A stretch of 64,000 bases of DNA from NCBI RefSeq assembly GCF_902859585.1, contig NZ_CADIJM010000004.1, positions 353,581 through 417,580 on the forward strand, in the 5' to 3' direction. The notes under the pieces were generated by a model. That model was not told where the DNA came from, searched no databases, and worked only from the letters and a program-made list of their open reading frames with translations. This document shows positions 35,844 through 45,329 of this stretch, piece after piece (the stretch's first letter is position 1; every line of letters starts with the position of its first letter). A program made the position numbers and the translations under genes. This stretch comes from Achromobacter animicus. GTDB lineage: Bacteria; Pseudomonadota; Gammaproteobacteria; Burkholderiales; Burkholderiaceae_B.

Positions 35844-36752
35844 ATGCCTAACTACGTTCATCGCCTTGAAGACCTGCTGCTTTTCAGCGAAGTAGTCGAA
35901 AAAGGTGGCTTCTCGGCGGCCGCACGTGTGTTGAATATGCAACGTTCCAAGCTCAGCCGCCGGGTTGCGGAGCTTGAAGCGCGCCTGGGCGTGCGGCTGC
36001 TTCAACGCAATACGCGCCGTGTGTCGCTGACGCCGATGGGCGAACAGATACATGCCCACGCCCAGGCGCTGGCCCGCGAAGCGCGCAGCGTCTTCGATCT
36101 GGCTGCGTCGATGGGCGATGCGCCAGCCGGCATGCTGCGCATCACCGCGCCGGCGCCGCTCGCGACGCGGGTGTTGGGCGGGCTGGTCGCCCGCTTCTGC
36201 GCGGACCATCCGCGCGTGCGGGTGCTGCTGGATACCCGCGACCAGATCATCGATCTGGTCGGTGAAGGCTACGACCTGGCGTTCCGCGCCCAGGCGTCTT
36301 CGCTGACGGATGCCAAGCTCAATGCGCTGGAAATTGCCCCTGTGCCGCTGGCGCTGGTGTGCAGCCCTGCGATGGCCAGATCCGCACCGCGCCACCCGCG
36401 CGATCTGGCCGCCCTGCCCCTGCTGGCCCACGGCACGCAGGACGGCCCGCACACCTGGCGGCTGACCGGGCCAGCGGGCGAGATGGAATCGGTGGAGTTC
36501 CAGCCGCGCAGCCTGAGCAGCAATATGGACACGCTGCGCGCAATGGCCGGCGCGGGGCTGGGCGTGGCGCTGGTCCCGCGCTATCTGTGCGGCCCTGAAC
36601 TCGACCAAGGCGGTCTGGCGCATATCCTGCCCAGCTGGTCGGCGGCGCCCGCGCGAATCTACGCCGTCATGCCCGCGCGCTGCGGCGAGCCGCTGGCGTT
36701 GAAACGATTTCTTGAATACGTGGCGGCGGAGCTGCCGGCGCGCCTGATCTAA
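35844..36752 (+). CDS. LysR-family transcriptional regulator
   Basis: Predicted 302 aa. N-terminal helix-turn-helix LEDLLLFSEVVEKGGFSAAARVLNMQRSKLSRRVAELEARLGVRLLQRNTRRVSLT (residues 7-64) and a periplasmic-binding-like effector domain (about 90-295). The HTH resembles the group that regulates divergent pirin or redox genes. ATG at 35844 starts MPNYVHRLEDLL; no clear Shine-Dalgarno. The candidate operator lies just upstream. Confidence 0.92.
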   Translation: MPNYVHRLEDLLLFSEVVEKGGFSAAARVLNMQRSKLSRRVAELEARLGVRLLQRNTRRVSLTPMGEQIHAHAQALAREARSVFDLAASMGDAPAGMLRITAPAPLATRVLGGLVARFCADHPRVRVLLDTRDQIIDLVGEGYDLAFRAQASSLTDAKLNALEIAPVPLALVCSPAMARSAPRHPRDLAALPLLAHGTQDGPHTWRLTGPAGEMESVEFQPRSLSSNMDTLRAMAGAGLGVALVPRYLCGPELDQGGLAHILPSWSAAPARIYAVMPARCGEPLALKRFLEYVAAELPARLI

Positions 36753-36872
36753 GGGCCATTCTTGCGCGCGCAGGGTCTTGCAGGCTTGGCGCGCGTCCGC
36801 CAAAGTAAGGGTTTCGCCGAATCCGGACCGGTCTGGGTCGATAAAGGGCCGGAACTTTGACGCGTCGCCCAA

Positions 36873-36893
36873 GTCTTATATAAGATATAAGAC
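36873..36893. promoter_or_regulatory. Inverted repeat operator upstream of acnA
   Basis: The same perfect repeat GTCTTATA-N5-TATAAGAC as at 28691-28711, here 109 nt before the acnA ATG and followed by a partial echo (AAGATATAGAC) at about 36901. Identical spacing and flanks argue that one regulator controls both aconitase genes. Confidence 0.8.
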
Positions 36894-37001
36894 ATAAACC
36901 AAGATATAGACCCTCGGCAAACTTGTCCAAGAGACAATGACAAACCTGCCGAAACGCCTGAAAATGCCGCCTTCAGCCTGGGCAAAACCACGGAGTCCAT
37001 C

Positions 37002-39707
37002 ATGCCGCACAACACCCTAGACACACTCAAGAATTTCAAGATCGGCAACAAGTCCTGTCAGTTCTACTCGCTGCCGGCGCTGGGCAAATCGCTCGGCATC
37101 GACGTGCAGCGGCTGCCGGTCTCCATCCGCATCGTGCTGGAATCCGTGCTGCGCAACTGCGATGGCAAGAAAGTCACCGAAGAACACGTGCGGCAGCTCG
37201 CCAACTGGCAGGCCAACGCCAAGCGCGAAGACGAAATTCCCTTTGTGGTCGCCCGGGTCGTGCTGCAGGACTTCACCGGTGTGCCGCTGTTGGCCGACAT
37301 CGCGGCCATGCGCTCGGTTGCCGACAAGATGGGCAAGAGTCCCAAGAGCATCGAACCCCTGGTGCCCGTGGACCTGGTGGTGGACCACTCGGTCATGATC
37401 GACTACTTCGGCACCAAGAACGCGCTGGACCTGAACATGAAGCTGGAGTTCAAGCGCAACCAGGAGCGCTACCAGTTCATGAAGTGGGGCATGCAGGCGT
37501 TCGACACCTTCGGCGTCGTGCCGCCGGGCTTCGGCATCGTCCACCAGGTCAACCTGGAATACCTGGCGCGCGGTGTGCACCAGGACAAGAAGAACAACGT
37601 CTTCTACCCCGATTCGCTGGTGGGCACCGACAGCCACACCACCATGATCAACGGCATCGGCGTGGTCGGCTGGGGCGTGGGCGGCATCGAAGCCGAAGCC
37701 GGCATGCTGGGCCAGCCCGTGTACTTCCTGACGCCCGATGTGGTGGGTGTCGAGCTCAAGGGCCAACTGCGCGGCGGCGTCACTGCCACCGACCTGGTGC
37801 TGACCATCACCGAAATGCTGCGCCGTGAAAAGGTGGTGGGCAAGTTCGTCGAATTCTGCGGCGAAGGCACCGCCAGCCTGACCGTGGCCGAACGCGCCAC
37901 CATCGGCAACATGGCGCCCGAGTACGGCGCCACCATGGGCTTCTTCCCGGTCGACGAACGCACCATCGACTACTTCCGCGGCACCGGCCGCACCGAAGAG
38001 GAAATCGCTGCCTTCGAGGCCTATTTCAAGGCGCAGAAGATGTTCGGCGTTCCCGCAGCCCAGGACATCAATTTCACCAAGCTGCTGACGCTGGACCTGT
38101 CCACCGTCGCCCCGTCGCTGGCTGGCCCCAAGCGTCCGCAGGACCGCATCGAGATCGGCAACGTCAAGAACACGTTCATCGACCTGTTCTCCAAGCCGGT
38201 CGCCGAAAACGGCTTCAACCAGCCCGCCGAAAAGCTGGATCAGACCTTCACCACCAGCACCGGCACCAAGGTCAAGAACGGCGACATCCTGATCGCCGCC
38301 ATCACGTCCTGCACCAACACGTCCAACCCCAGCGTGCTGCTGGCGGCGGGCCTGTTGGCCAAGAAGGCCGTGGAAGCCGGCCTGACAGTGCCCAAGCACA
38401 TCAAGACCTCGCTGGCCCCCGGATCGCGCGTGGTCACCGAATACCTGACCAAGACGGGCCTCTTGCCCTACCTGGAAAAGCTGGGCTTCGACGTGGCGGC
38501 CTACGGCTGCACGACCTGCATCGGCAACGCCGGCGACCTAACGGCTGACCTGAACGAAGCCATCACCAGCAACGACCTCGTTTGCTCGGCAGTGCTCTCG
38601 GGCAACCGCAACTTCGAGGCGCGCATCCACCCAAACATCAAGGCCAACTTCCTGGCTTCGCCGCCGCTGGTCGTGGCCTACGCCCTGGCCGGCACCGTCA
38701 CGCGCGACCTGATGACCGAGCCCGTCGGCCGCGGCAAGAATGGCGACGTGTGGCTGGGCAACATCTGGCCGACCACCGAGGAAATCGACGCGCTGCTGAA
38801 GTACGCGCTGGACCCCGAGGCCTTCGAGGCCAACTACGGCCAGGTCAAGAGCAACCCCGGCAAGCTGTGGGAAAACATCAAGGGCGTCACGGGTGATACC
38901 TACAACTGGCCCGACTCCACGTACATCGCCGAACCGCCCTTCTTCGAAGGTTTCGGCATGACGCCGGGCGCGATGCCCACGGTCAAGGGCGCGCGCGCGC
39001 TGGGCGTCTTCGGCGACTCGGTCACCACCGACCACATCTCGCCCGCCGGCTCCATCAAGGAAAGCTCGCCCGCCGGCAAGTGGCTGAAGGAAAACGGCGT
39101 CATGAAGGCCGACTTCAACAGCTACGGTTCGCGCCGCGGCAACCATGAAATCATGATGCGCGGCACCTTCGCCAACGTGCGCATCAAGAACCTCATGATT
39201 CCCGCGCTGCCGGACGGCAGCCGCTTCGAAGGCGGCGAAACCCTGTTCCAGCCCACCGGCGAACAGATGTCGATCTACGACGCCGCCATGAAGTACGTCG
39301 CGGCCGGCACGCCCACCGTGGTGTTCGGCGGCGAAGAATACGGCACCGGCTCGTCGCGCGACTGGGCCGCCAAGGGCACCCAGCTGCTCGGCGTCAAGGC
39401 GGTCATCACGCGCAGCTTCGAGCGCATCCACCGCAGCAACCTGGTGGGCATGGGCGTGCTGCCCCTGCAGTTCAAGGGCAACGACAGCGTGCAGTCGCTG
39501 GGAATCACCGGCGAAGAAACGTACGACATCTCGGGCCTGGAAAACGGCATCAAGCCGATGCAGGACGTGACGTTGACGATCACGCGCAAGGACGGTTCGA
39601 AGCAGGACGTGACCGTGCTGCTGCGTATCGACACCCCGATTGAGGTCGATTATTACCAGCACGGCGGGATCCTGCCGTTCGTGCTGCGCCAACTGCTTGC
39701 TGCCTGA
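37002..39707 (+). CDS. acnA: Aconitate hydratase A
   Basis: Predicted 901 aa, normal AcnA length. TCA-cycle isomerase with the 4Fe-4S ligands Cys437 ([11 protein letters not shown]), Cys503 and Cys506 ([11 protein letters not shown]). The swivel domain near the C-terminus carries [18 protein letters not shown]. The start [12 protein letters not shown] follows GGAG. In enteric bacteria AcnA is the stress- and iron-starvation-stable isoform, while AcnB is the main growth-phase enzyme. Both have the same operator here. Terminator directly downstream. Confidence 0.98.
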   Translation: MPHNTLDTLKNFKIGNKSCQFYSLPALGKSLGIDVQRLPVSIRIVLESVLRNCDGKKVTEEHVRQLANWQANAKREDEIPFVVARVVLQDFTGVPLLADIAAMRSVADKMGKSPKSIEPLVPVDLVVDHSVMIDYFGTKNALDLNMKLEFKRNQERYQFMKWGMQAFDTFGVVPPGFGIVHQVNLEYLARGVHQDKKNNVFYPDSLVGTDSHTTMINGIGVVGWGVGGIEAEAGMLGQPVYFLTPDVVGVELKGQLRGGVTATDLVLTITEMLRREKVVGKFVEFCGEGTASLTVAERATIGNMAPEYGATMGFFPVDERTIDYFRGTGRTEEEIAAFEAYFKAQKMFGVPAAQDINFTKLLTLDLSTVAPSLAGPKRPQDRIEIGNVKNTFIDLFSKPVAENGFNQPAEKLDQTFTTSTGTKVKNGDILIAAITSCTNTSNPSVLLAAGLLAKKAVEAGLTVPKHIKTSLAPGSRVVTEYLTKTGLLPYLEKLGFDVAAYGCTTCIGNAGDLTADLNEAITSNDLVCSAVLSGNRNFEARIHPNIKANFLASPPLVVAYALAGTVTRDLMTEPVGRGKNGDVWLGNIWPTTEEIDALLKYALDPEAFEANYGQVKSNPGKLWENIKGVTGDTYNWPDSTYIAEPPFFEGFGMTPGAMPTVKGARALGVFGDSVTTDHISPAGSIKESSPAGKWLKENGVMKADFNSYGSRRGNHEIMMRGTFANVRIKNLMIPALPDGSRFEGGETLFQPTGEQMSIYDAAMKYVAAGTPTVVFGGEEYGTGSSRDWAAKGTQLLGVKAVITRSFERIHRSNLVGMGVLPLQFKGNDSVQSLGITGEETYDISGLENGIKPMQDVTLTITRKDGSKQDVTVLLRIDTPIEVDYYQHGGILPFVLRQLLAA

Positions 39708-39732
39708 TCGTCAACGGTCGCAGCTCAGTAAG

Positions 39733-39767
39733 AACGCCCCGGGACCTTGCGGTTCCGGGGCGTTTTT
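39733..39767 (+). terminator. Terminator after acnA
   Basis: AACGCCCCGG / CCGGGGCGTT stem with TTTTT tail. Confidence 0.92.
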
Positions 39768-39780
39768 CATGGGCAGCAGA

Positions 39781-39844
39781 GGTGTCTGACACCCTCCAGA
39801 GATATCTTCGGCTTGCCGCCGTTTCTCAACGGGTGTCAGACACC
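39781..39844. repeat. Pair of GGTGTCWGACACC palindromes
   Basis: GGTGTCTGACACC at 39781-39793 and GGTGTCAGACACC at 39832-39844, with 38 bp between. Same element as at 32200-32293, again in the gap between convergent genes. Confidence 0.9.
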
Positions 39845-39860
39845 AGGTAATGGCGCGGGC

Positions 39861-40634
39861 TTAATCAAACTGATAGGCGTCCATCGCCAACGCCGCGTAC
39901 GACACTTCGTCATTCAGCCGCCGCGCCTTCGTGCCGCCCGCGCCCAATGCCACATACAGCGGCATCAGATGATCGTCATGCGGATGCGCCTGCATCGCGC
40001 CAGGCGCCTGCGCCTGCCAATCCAGCAGCGCAGGCACGTCGTGATGCGCCAGCTTGTCCGCGTACCACGCCTGAAAGCCCGGCACGTACTCGGCCGCCGG
40101 CGCGTTCTGCGGCATGCGGACGTGGCGCAGGTTGTGCGTCAGCGACCCCGAACCGATGATCAGGATGTCTTCGTCGCGCAGGCGCGCCAGCGCGCGGCCC
40201 AGTTCCATCTGTCCCGCCGCGTCGCGCCCCATGTCCAGTGACAGTTGCACAACCGGCACGTCCACATCCGGGTACAGATAGCGCAGCGGCACCCAGGCCC
40301 CGTGGTCCAACGGGCGCCGGGGATCACGATCGGCGGCGATGCCCGATTCGGCCAGCAGCGCCTGCACGCGCGCGGCCAGTTCGGGCGACCCGGGCGCGGC
40401 GTACTGCAGCGCGTAAAGCTCCTGCGGGAAGCCGCCGAAGTCGTGCCAGGCGACCTGCTGATCGCGGGTCGAGAGCGCCAGCCCCTCGCCCATCCAGTGC
40501 GGCGAAACGACCAGGATGCCGCGCGGCTTGCGGCCCTGCGCGGCGCTCCAGTCCGCTAGTGCGGGGCCGGTGCGGCCGGGCTCGACGGCGAGCATGGGAG
40601 AACCGTGGGATACGAAAAGCGTAGGCCAACGCAT
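39861..40634 (-). CDS. DODA-type extradiol aromatic ring-opening dioxygenase
   Basis: Predicted 257 aa, the LigB/4,5-DOPA dioxygenase-like family (E. coli YgiD type). Metal ligands are visible: His10 in FVSHGSP, His46 in VSPHW, and His residues in SLTHNLRHVRMP and HPHDDHLMP. The enzyme would open catecholic rings with Fe(II) or Zn. The start at 40634 (MRWPTLFVSHGSP) is supported by the family N-terminus; the longer frame is not. Monocistronic. Confidence 0.9.
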   Translation of the reverse strand: MRWPTLFVSHGSPMLAVEPGRTGPALADWSAAQGRKPRGILVVSPHWMGEGLALSTRDQQVAWHDFGGFPQELYALQYAAPGSPELAARVQALLAESGIAADRDPRRPLDHGAWVPLRYLYPDVDVPVVQLSLDMGRDAAGQMELGRALARLRDEDILIIGSGSLTHNLRHVRMPQNAPAAEYVPGFQAWYADKLAHHDVPALLDWQAQAPGAMQAHPHDDHLMPLYVALGAGGTKARRLNDEVSYAALAMDAYQFD

Positions 40635-40891
40635 GGCTGTGCCTCCAGAAACAATAACGATGCCGTCATTGTCGGCCGATTCAAACGAGCAATAAACCCC
40701 CGGTCTCGGGATAATCTGTTGCCCGATAAGCATCAATGAAGACCGCGCGCGCTTGAGAATTCCGCCGTAGTCACGCCCCTACCGAACGGCGGCGGGGTCA
40801 GTCAGGCCGGCGCGCAATGGGCCGTCACCCCGCCGAGGGTGCCGGGCGTTAAACTACGTCGTTACACACTGAATGGACGTTCCCCGAAGTT

Positions 40892-42094
40892 ATGGCCCGA
40901 TCCCGCAGCCAATCCGCTCCCCGCATGACCCGTGACGCTACCCGGCTGGTCGCGCTTGCCCAGGCGCTGAACCGCTCGGGCAGCCGCGTCGAAGACGTCT
41001 TCTGGGAGACCCAGCTTGGCGAAGCGATCCCGAAGCTGCTCAAGGCTGGCCAGGACGCCCCGCTCGAAGCGGCGCTGGACCACCTTGCCCAAAGCGACGT
41101 GGGCGCCTACGAGGTTCTGATCGAACAGGCCGAAACCCTGTCCGAATCGATGAAGATCGAGAAAAACGGCGTTCGCTACGACATCCTGCTGATCGTCGCG
41201 CCCATCGTCGCCTGGACCCGGTACGCCATTCCCACCGGCCCCATTTCGGCCAGCGCGCAGCAAGCCCTGCTGGCCCAGCTTCACGGGCATGTCCTGTCGA
41301 GCAATGCGCGCACCACGTTGATGCCGCTGCTGGTCAGCGTGGACCAGATGCCGCGCACGTTCTCCGAGACCTGGCAATGGCTGCAACGCCTGGGCTCGCA
41401 GGCGCTGGGCGCCGAGACCACCAAGCCGGCGCTGAACACCGACACCGAAACCGCGAACATGCTGGCCGACACGCGCTACATCGTCGGCACGGTCGCCGTG
41501 CCCGAAGGCGAGCCGATCTTCCGCTGGCAGGAAAAGCTGGGCGATGCCGACGCCAGCCGTGATGCCTGCCTGGCGCAGTGGGCCGCGCAAGCGCAGCCCA
41601 CGCTGGCCGCGCTGCTGCCGGGGTGCGGTTTCGAGGCCCTGCTGCCCGACGCCTACTACGTCAGCAACCGCGAAGCCGACCGTCAGGTGCGCCCGCTGTC
41701 GCTGCGCGCGGCGGTCAGCTGGCTGGAAGGCGCCGTCAACCTTGAAGCCTCGCAGCTCCGGGCCGTGGTGGCCGGCTGCGGCGAAGGCCGCATCGACGAA
41801 TACCGCATCGGCTTTACCGCGCGCAGCGGCAACGACGTGTATTACGGCTGCGTGTGGCCGCTGTACGGCCGCGAGGAAGACCTGGTCATGGACGAAGGCC
41901 AGCCCGACGTGGTCGACGAGATCGCGGCACTGCTGAAGGAATACGGGGTCACGGACGTTCGCCGCATCCCCGGCGTGCTGCCGCCCGAGTACTGCGAGGA
42001 CTGCGGCGCGCCCTACTTCCCGAATCCCCTGGGCGAACTGGTACATGCCGAACTGCCCGAGGACGCCGAGGCCGCCCCCGCCCAGTTCCACTAG
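40892..42094 (+). CDS. DUF2863-family protein
   Basis: Predicted 400 aa, a family largely restricted to Burkholderiales, commonly found directly upstream of earP-efp. The N-terminus is helical (TRLVALAQALNRSGSRVEDVFWE) and the C-terminus has a CEDCGAPYFPN motif that could bind zinc. No signal peptide or membrane segment. Only 7 nt separate it from earP, so it is probably co-transcribed. The function is unknown; the constant linkage suggests a link to EF-P modification or translation. Confidence 0.88.
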   Translation: MARSRSQSAPRMTRDATRLVALAQALNRSGSRVEDVFWETQLGEAIPKLLKAGQDAPLEAALDHLAQSDVGAYEVLIEQAETLSESMKIEKNGVRYDILLIVAPIVAWTRYAIPTGPISASAQQALLAQLHGHVLSSNARTTLMPLLVSVDQMPRTFSETWQWLQRLGSQALGAETTKPALNTDTETANMLADTRYIVGTVAVPEGEPIFRWQEKLGDADASRDACLAQWAAQAQPTLAALLPGCGFEALLPDAYYVSNREADRQVRPLSLRAAVSWLEGAVNLEASQLRAVVAGCGEGRIDEYRIGFTARSGNDVYYGCVWPLYGREEDLVMDEGQPDVVDEIAALLKEYGVTDVRRIPGVLPPEYCEDCGAPYFPNPLGELVHAELPEDAEAAPAQFH

Positions 42095-42101
42095 GCCAGC
42101 C

Positions 42102-43214
42102 ATGCAAGCGGACATTTTCTGCCGGGTCGTCGACAACTACGGCGATATCGGCGTCTGCTGGCGTCTTGCGCGCCAGCTAGCGCGCGATTTCCAGTGGGAT
42201 GTCCGCCTGTGGGTTGACGATCTGGCCAGCTTCTCGCACATCCAGCCCGGCATCTCGGCCGACGCCGCGCGCCAGCAGTTGTCGGGCGTCGACATCGTGC
42301 ATTGGTCCGATGCACCGGACGCCACGCTGCAGGCGCGCGACGTCGTGATCGAGGCGTTCGCGTGCGATCCGCCCGAGGCCTTCGTCGCGTCCATGCGCCG
42401 CAGCCACCCCGTCTGGATCAACCTGGAATATCTGAGCGCCGAAGCGTGGGTCGAAAGCTGCCACGGGCTGCCGTCGCAGCGGCCGGACGGCCTGGTGAAG
42501 CACTTCTTTTTTCCGGGCTTTACGCCGGCCACGGGCGGCCTGCTGCGCGAACCGGCCCAGGCCGTGGAGCGCGAAGCGCTGCAGGGCTCGGCGGACATGC
42601 AGGACGCCTTTCTGCGGTCGGCCGGCGTGCCGGACGATGCGCTGGCGCTGCGGCGCAGTGGCGCGCGCACCGTGTCCCTGTTTTGCTATCCGTCGGCGGC
42701 GGTGGCCGAACTGGCCCAGGCCTTGACGGCCGATGCGCGCCCCACCCTGCTGCTGGTGCCGCAGGGCGTCGCGCCCGCGCTGGAAGCGGCCTGCCAGTCG
42801 ACTGGCGCGCCGCGCGTCGTCCGGTTGCCCTTTCTGACTCAGCCCGATTACGACCGCCTGCTGTGGTGCGCGGACCTCAATTTCGTGCGTGGCGAAGATT
42901 CCTTCGTGCGGGCCGCCTGGGCCGCCCGGCCGCTGGTCTGGCAGATCTATCCCCAGGACGAAAACGTCCATCTTGAAAAGCTGGAAGCCTGGCTGGCGCG
43001 CTATCCGGCCCCCGAAACGGCGCATGCGCTGATCCGCGCCTGGAACGAGTCCGAACCCGGCCGGACGGCCCCGGCCGTCACCGCCGCGCTGGCGCCCGAC
43101 GCCTGGCGCGCGTGGTCCGACGCAGCCCGCGACTGGAACGCCAGCCAGTCGGCCCTGCCCGGCCTGGCCGAAAATCTGGCCACGTTTTGCGCAGAGTTGG
43201 CCAAGAAACGTTAG
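42102..43214 (+). CDS. earP: EF-P arginine rhamnosyltransferase
   Basis: Predicted 370 aa GT-B glycosyltransferase that attaches rhamnose from dTDP-rhamnose to Arg32 of EF-P. The N-terminal motif FCRVVDNYGDIGVCWR carries the two conserved Asp residues (Asp11 and Asp15) needed for catalysis in Pseudomonas EarP, and LNFVRGEDSFVRAAWA holds the C-terminal Glu/Asp nucleotide-sugar site. ATG at 42102 begins the family start; it is followed by efp after 128 nt. Confidence 0.96.
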   Translation: MQADIFCRVVDNYGDIGVCWRLARQLARDFQWDVRLWVDDLASFSHIQPGISADAARQQLSGVDIVHWSDAPDATLQARDVVIEAFACDPPEAFVASMRRSHPVWINLEYLSAEAWVESCHGLPSQRPDGLVKHFFFPGFTPATGGLLREPAQAVEREALQGSADMQDAFLRSAGVPDDALALRRSGARTVSLFCYPSAAVAELAQALTADARPTLLLVPQGVAPALEAACQSTGAPRVVRLPFLTQPDYDRLLWCADLNFVRGEDSFVRAAWAARPLVWQIYPQDENVHLEKLEAWLARYPAPETAHALIRAWNESEPGRTAPAVTAALAPDAWRAWSDAARDWNASQSALPGLAENLATFCAELAKKR

Positions 43215-43342
43215 AATAGAGAGTTTTCTGAGTTGCCCTGAATCTGTCGGGCCTCAACTATGACGCCTCCCGGGGTGTGCAAAGCCTCACGCGGCTTATG
43301 CAAGCGACGGCGAGTGCACCCATCACCCCCGGAGTTTTATCG

Positions 43343-43903
43343 ATGAAAACCGCTCAGGAATTGCGAGTCGGAAACGTGGTCATGGTCGGCAAGGATCCCC
43401 TCGTGGTCCAGAAGGCCGAATACAACAAGTCTGGCCGTAACGCCGCCGTGGTCAAGCTGAAGTTCAAGAACCTCTTGACCGCCTCGGCCAGCGAATCGGT
43501 TTACAAGGCCGACGAAAAGTTCGAAGTCGTTCAACTGGATCGCAAGGAATGCACGTATTCCTACTTCGGCGACCCGATGTACGTCTTCATGGACGAAGAG
43601 TACAACCAGTACGAAATCGAAGCCGAAAGCATGGGCGACGCGCTCAACTACCTGGAAGAAGCGATGCCCGTGGAAGTGGTCTTCTACGACGGCCGCGCCA
43701 TCTCGGTTGAACTGCCCACCACGCTCGTGCGCGAAATCACCTACACCGAACCCGCCGTCCGTGGCGATACCTCGGGCAAGGTGACCAAGCCGGCCAAGAT
43801 CAACACCGGCTACGAACTGAACGTGCCGCTGTTCTGCGCCATCGGCGACAAGATCGAAATCGACACCCGCACCAACGAATACCGCAGCCGCGTCAACAAC
43901 TGA
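43343..43903 (+). CDS. efp: Elongation factor P
   Basis: Predicted 186 aa, three beta-barrel domains. It relieves ribosome stalling at polyproline stretches. The tip loop reads YNKSGRNAA with Arg32 rather than Lys, the substrate of EarP encoded upstream; this fits the absence of epmA/epmB genes nearby. ATG at 43343 ([11 protein letters not shown]). Many proteins in this window are Pro-rich (TadG, the repeat lipoprotein stalk, DUF2968), so they are plausible EF-P clients. Terminator immediately after. Confidence 0.98.
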   Translation: MKTAQELRVGNVVMVGKDPLVVQKAEYNKSGRNAAVVKLKFKNLLTASASESVYKADEKFEVVQLDRKECTYSYFGDPMYVFMDEEYNQYEIEAESMGDALNYLEEAMPVEVVFYDGRAISVELPTTLVREITYTEPAVRGDTSGKVTKPAKINTGYELNVPLFCAIGDKIEIDTRTNEYRSRVNN

Positions 43904-43916
43904 TCCGGCCCAGCGC

Positions 43917-43952
43917 AAAAAAGCCAGACCATTTTCGGTCTGGCTTTTTTTT
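43917..43952. terminator. Bidirectional terminator after efp
   Basis: Perfect 8-bp stem GCCAGACC / GGTCTGGC with A6 on the left and T8 on the right; it serves efp and the convergent DUF1178 gene. Confidence 0.95.
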
Positions 43953-44005
43953 CGGCGGAGGGTACTTTGGCAGGGTGTGGCAAGGGGTCAAGACACCCCA
44001 ACGCC

Positions 44006-44464
44006 CTATTGCAGCCGTTCGTCGTCCAGAAAATCCGGGACCGCCATGACTTCGATGCCGTCCTCGGCCAGGGCTTCGCGTTCTTCCACCGTGGCGGTGC
44101 CGCGAATGGGGCGGTCGTCGGCGTCGCCTTCGTGGATGCGGCGCGCTTCTTCGGCGAAGCGGGGGCCGACGTTTTCGGTGCTGCGCACCAGCGCGCGAAC
44201 CTGGCGCATGACGGCGGCCTGCAGGGCCGCCATCTTTTCCGCGTCGGACGCGCCGGCCGGCACGAGCGGCTGGGCCGCGGGCGCGTGCAGGTGGGCGACA
44301 TTCAAACGGGGAGCGGACAGGCGCTTGGTGATGGTGGCCGACCCGCAGACGGGGCACGTGACAAGGCCGCGCGCTTGCTGCGCGTCGTAGTCTTCGTGCG
44401 ACCCGAACCACCCTTCAAAGATGTGGTCGTGGTCGCACTGGAGGTCAAAAACTTTCAGAGCCAT
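44006..44464 (-). CDS. DUF1178-family protein
   Basis: Predicted 152 aa. The N-terminus MALKVFDLQCDHDHIFEGWFGS and the pair CPVC (Cys37, Cys40) with Cys10 and His12 form a small zinc ribbon typical of the family. The C-terminus is helical and ends DFLDDERLQ. Cytoplasmic, monocistronic. Function unknown in the literature I can recall. Confidence 0.9.
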   Translation of the reverse strand: MALKVFDLQCDHDHIFEGWFGSHEDYDAQQARGLVTCPVCGSATITKRLSAPRLNVAHLHAPAAQPLVPAGASDAEKMAALQAAVMRQVRALVRSTENVGPRFAEEARRIHEGDADDRPIRGTATVEEREALAEDGIEVMAVPDFLDDERLQ

Positions 44465-44507
44465 GGCGTCTATATGGGGTGCAACGCCCAGAGTACAAGA
44501 AGGCGTG

Positions 44508-45212
44508 CTACTTGGCCCGGGTTTGCGCTGCCGGATTGCCGACCTGTGCCTGTTGCGCCTGCAAGGCGTCGATCTGACGCTGCAGGTCGCGCAGTTGCTG
44601 GCGCACGTCCTTCTGCTGGCCGGCCAGCGCCGTGGCTTCTTCGCGCGATTGCTGCTGACGCGCCGCGACCTGCTCTTCCTGCTGCAGCCGCACGGTGCGG
44701 TCAGCTTGCAGCGCGCTCAGTTCGGCGCTGCGGCTGGCCAGCAGTTTTTCGGCATGCGCGTTTTCGGCCTGCATCTTGATGCGCTTGATGTCCACTTCGG
44801 CGAGCTCGGCGGACTGCGCGACGAACGCGCGATACGTGGCTTCGGCCTGCTTGTCGGACTTGGTCTTGATCACGCGCCAGAAGTCCTTCTGCTGGAACAA
44901 CGCGACGTAATACGTCAGGTCGTCGGGCTTGAACAACAGGCTGGCGCCGTAGGTGCCGTTGTAGGCCGTGCGCAGCTCCGACACCTGGCGGTTCTGGATC
45001 AGGCTTTGCAGCTCCGACACCGTGGAGGCCGGACGCGCAGCCGGCGGCGGCGCGGGCGGTGTCACGGGCGTGGAGGCGGCCTGCGTGTCCTCGACCTGTT
45101 TAACCGTGGGCCGGGGCGGTTCCGGCTGCGCGCTGGCGCAAGCGGCCAGACTTGTCAGGACCGAGCCCAACAACGCCACGCGGGTGGCGCCACGGATAAA
45201 TTGGACGTTCAT
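44508..45212 (-). CDS. DUF2968-family lipoprotein
   Basis: Predicted 234 aa. Signal peptide with lipobox LAAC (ALLGSVLTSLAAC), a Pro-rich linker (residues about 45-65), the DUF2968 core around QNRQVSELRTAYNGTYGASLLFKPDDLTYYVALFQQKDFWRVIKT, and a long Gln/Arg-rich coiled coil (about 140-225). Start taken at ATG 45212, preceded by GGGG; GTG at 45218 is the alternative. Seen in Burkholderiales; function unknown. Confidence 0.85.
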   Translation of the reverse strand: MNVQFIRGATRVALLGSVLTSLAACASAQPEPPRPTVKQVEDTQAASTPVTPPAPPPAARPASTVSELQSLIQNRQVSELRTAYNGTYGASLLFKPDDLTYYVALFQQKDFWRVIKTKSDKQAEATYRAFVAQSAELAEVDIKRIKMQAENAHAEKLLASRSAELSALQADRTVRLQQEEQVAARQQQSREEATALAGQQKDVRQQLRDLQRQIDALQAQQAQVGNPAAQTRAK

Positions 45213-45329
45213 ATTCACCCCAAAAAAACGGTTGCGGAACTATATCAATTTATTTCTGCCGACAGAGCAATGCTCGTCTGATTCGGCTTCGAAACTGTGG
45301 CCCCGTACGGGCCATTCCCTATTGCGGGT

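Noticed and set aside
37017-38399. 460-codon frame opposite acnA
   Set aside because: Antisense shadow; no domain resemblance.
42102-43903. EarP/EF-P pair as a novel system
   Set aside because: Arginine rhamnosylation of EF-P is well described; the sequences carry the expected motifs and Arg32.
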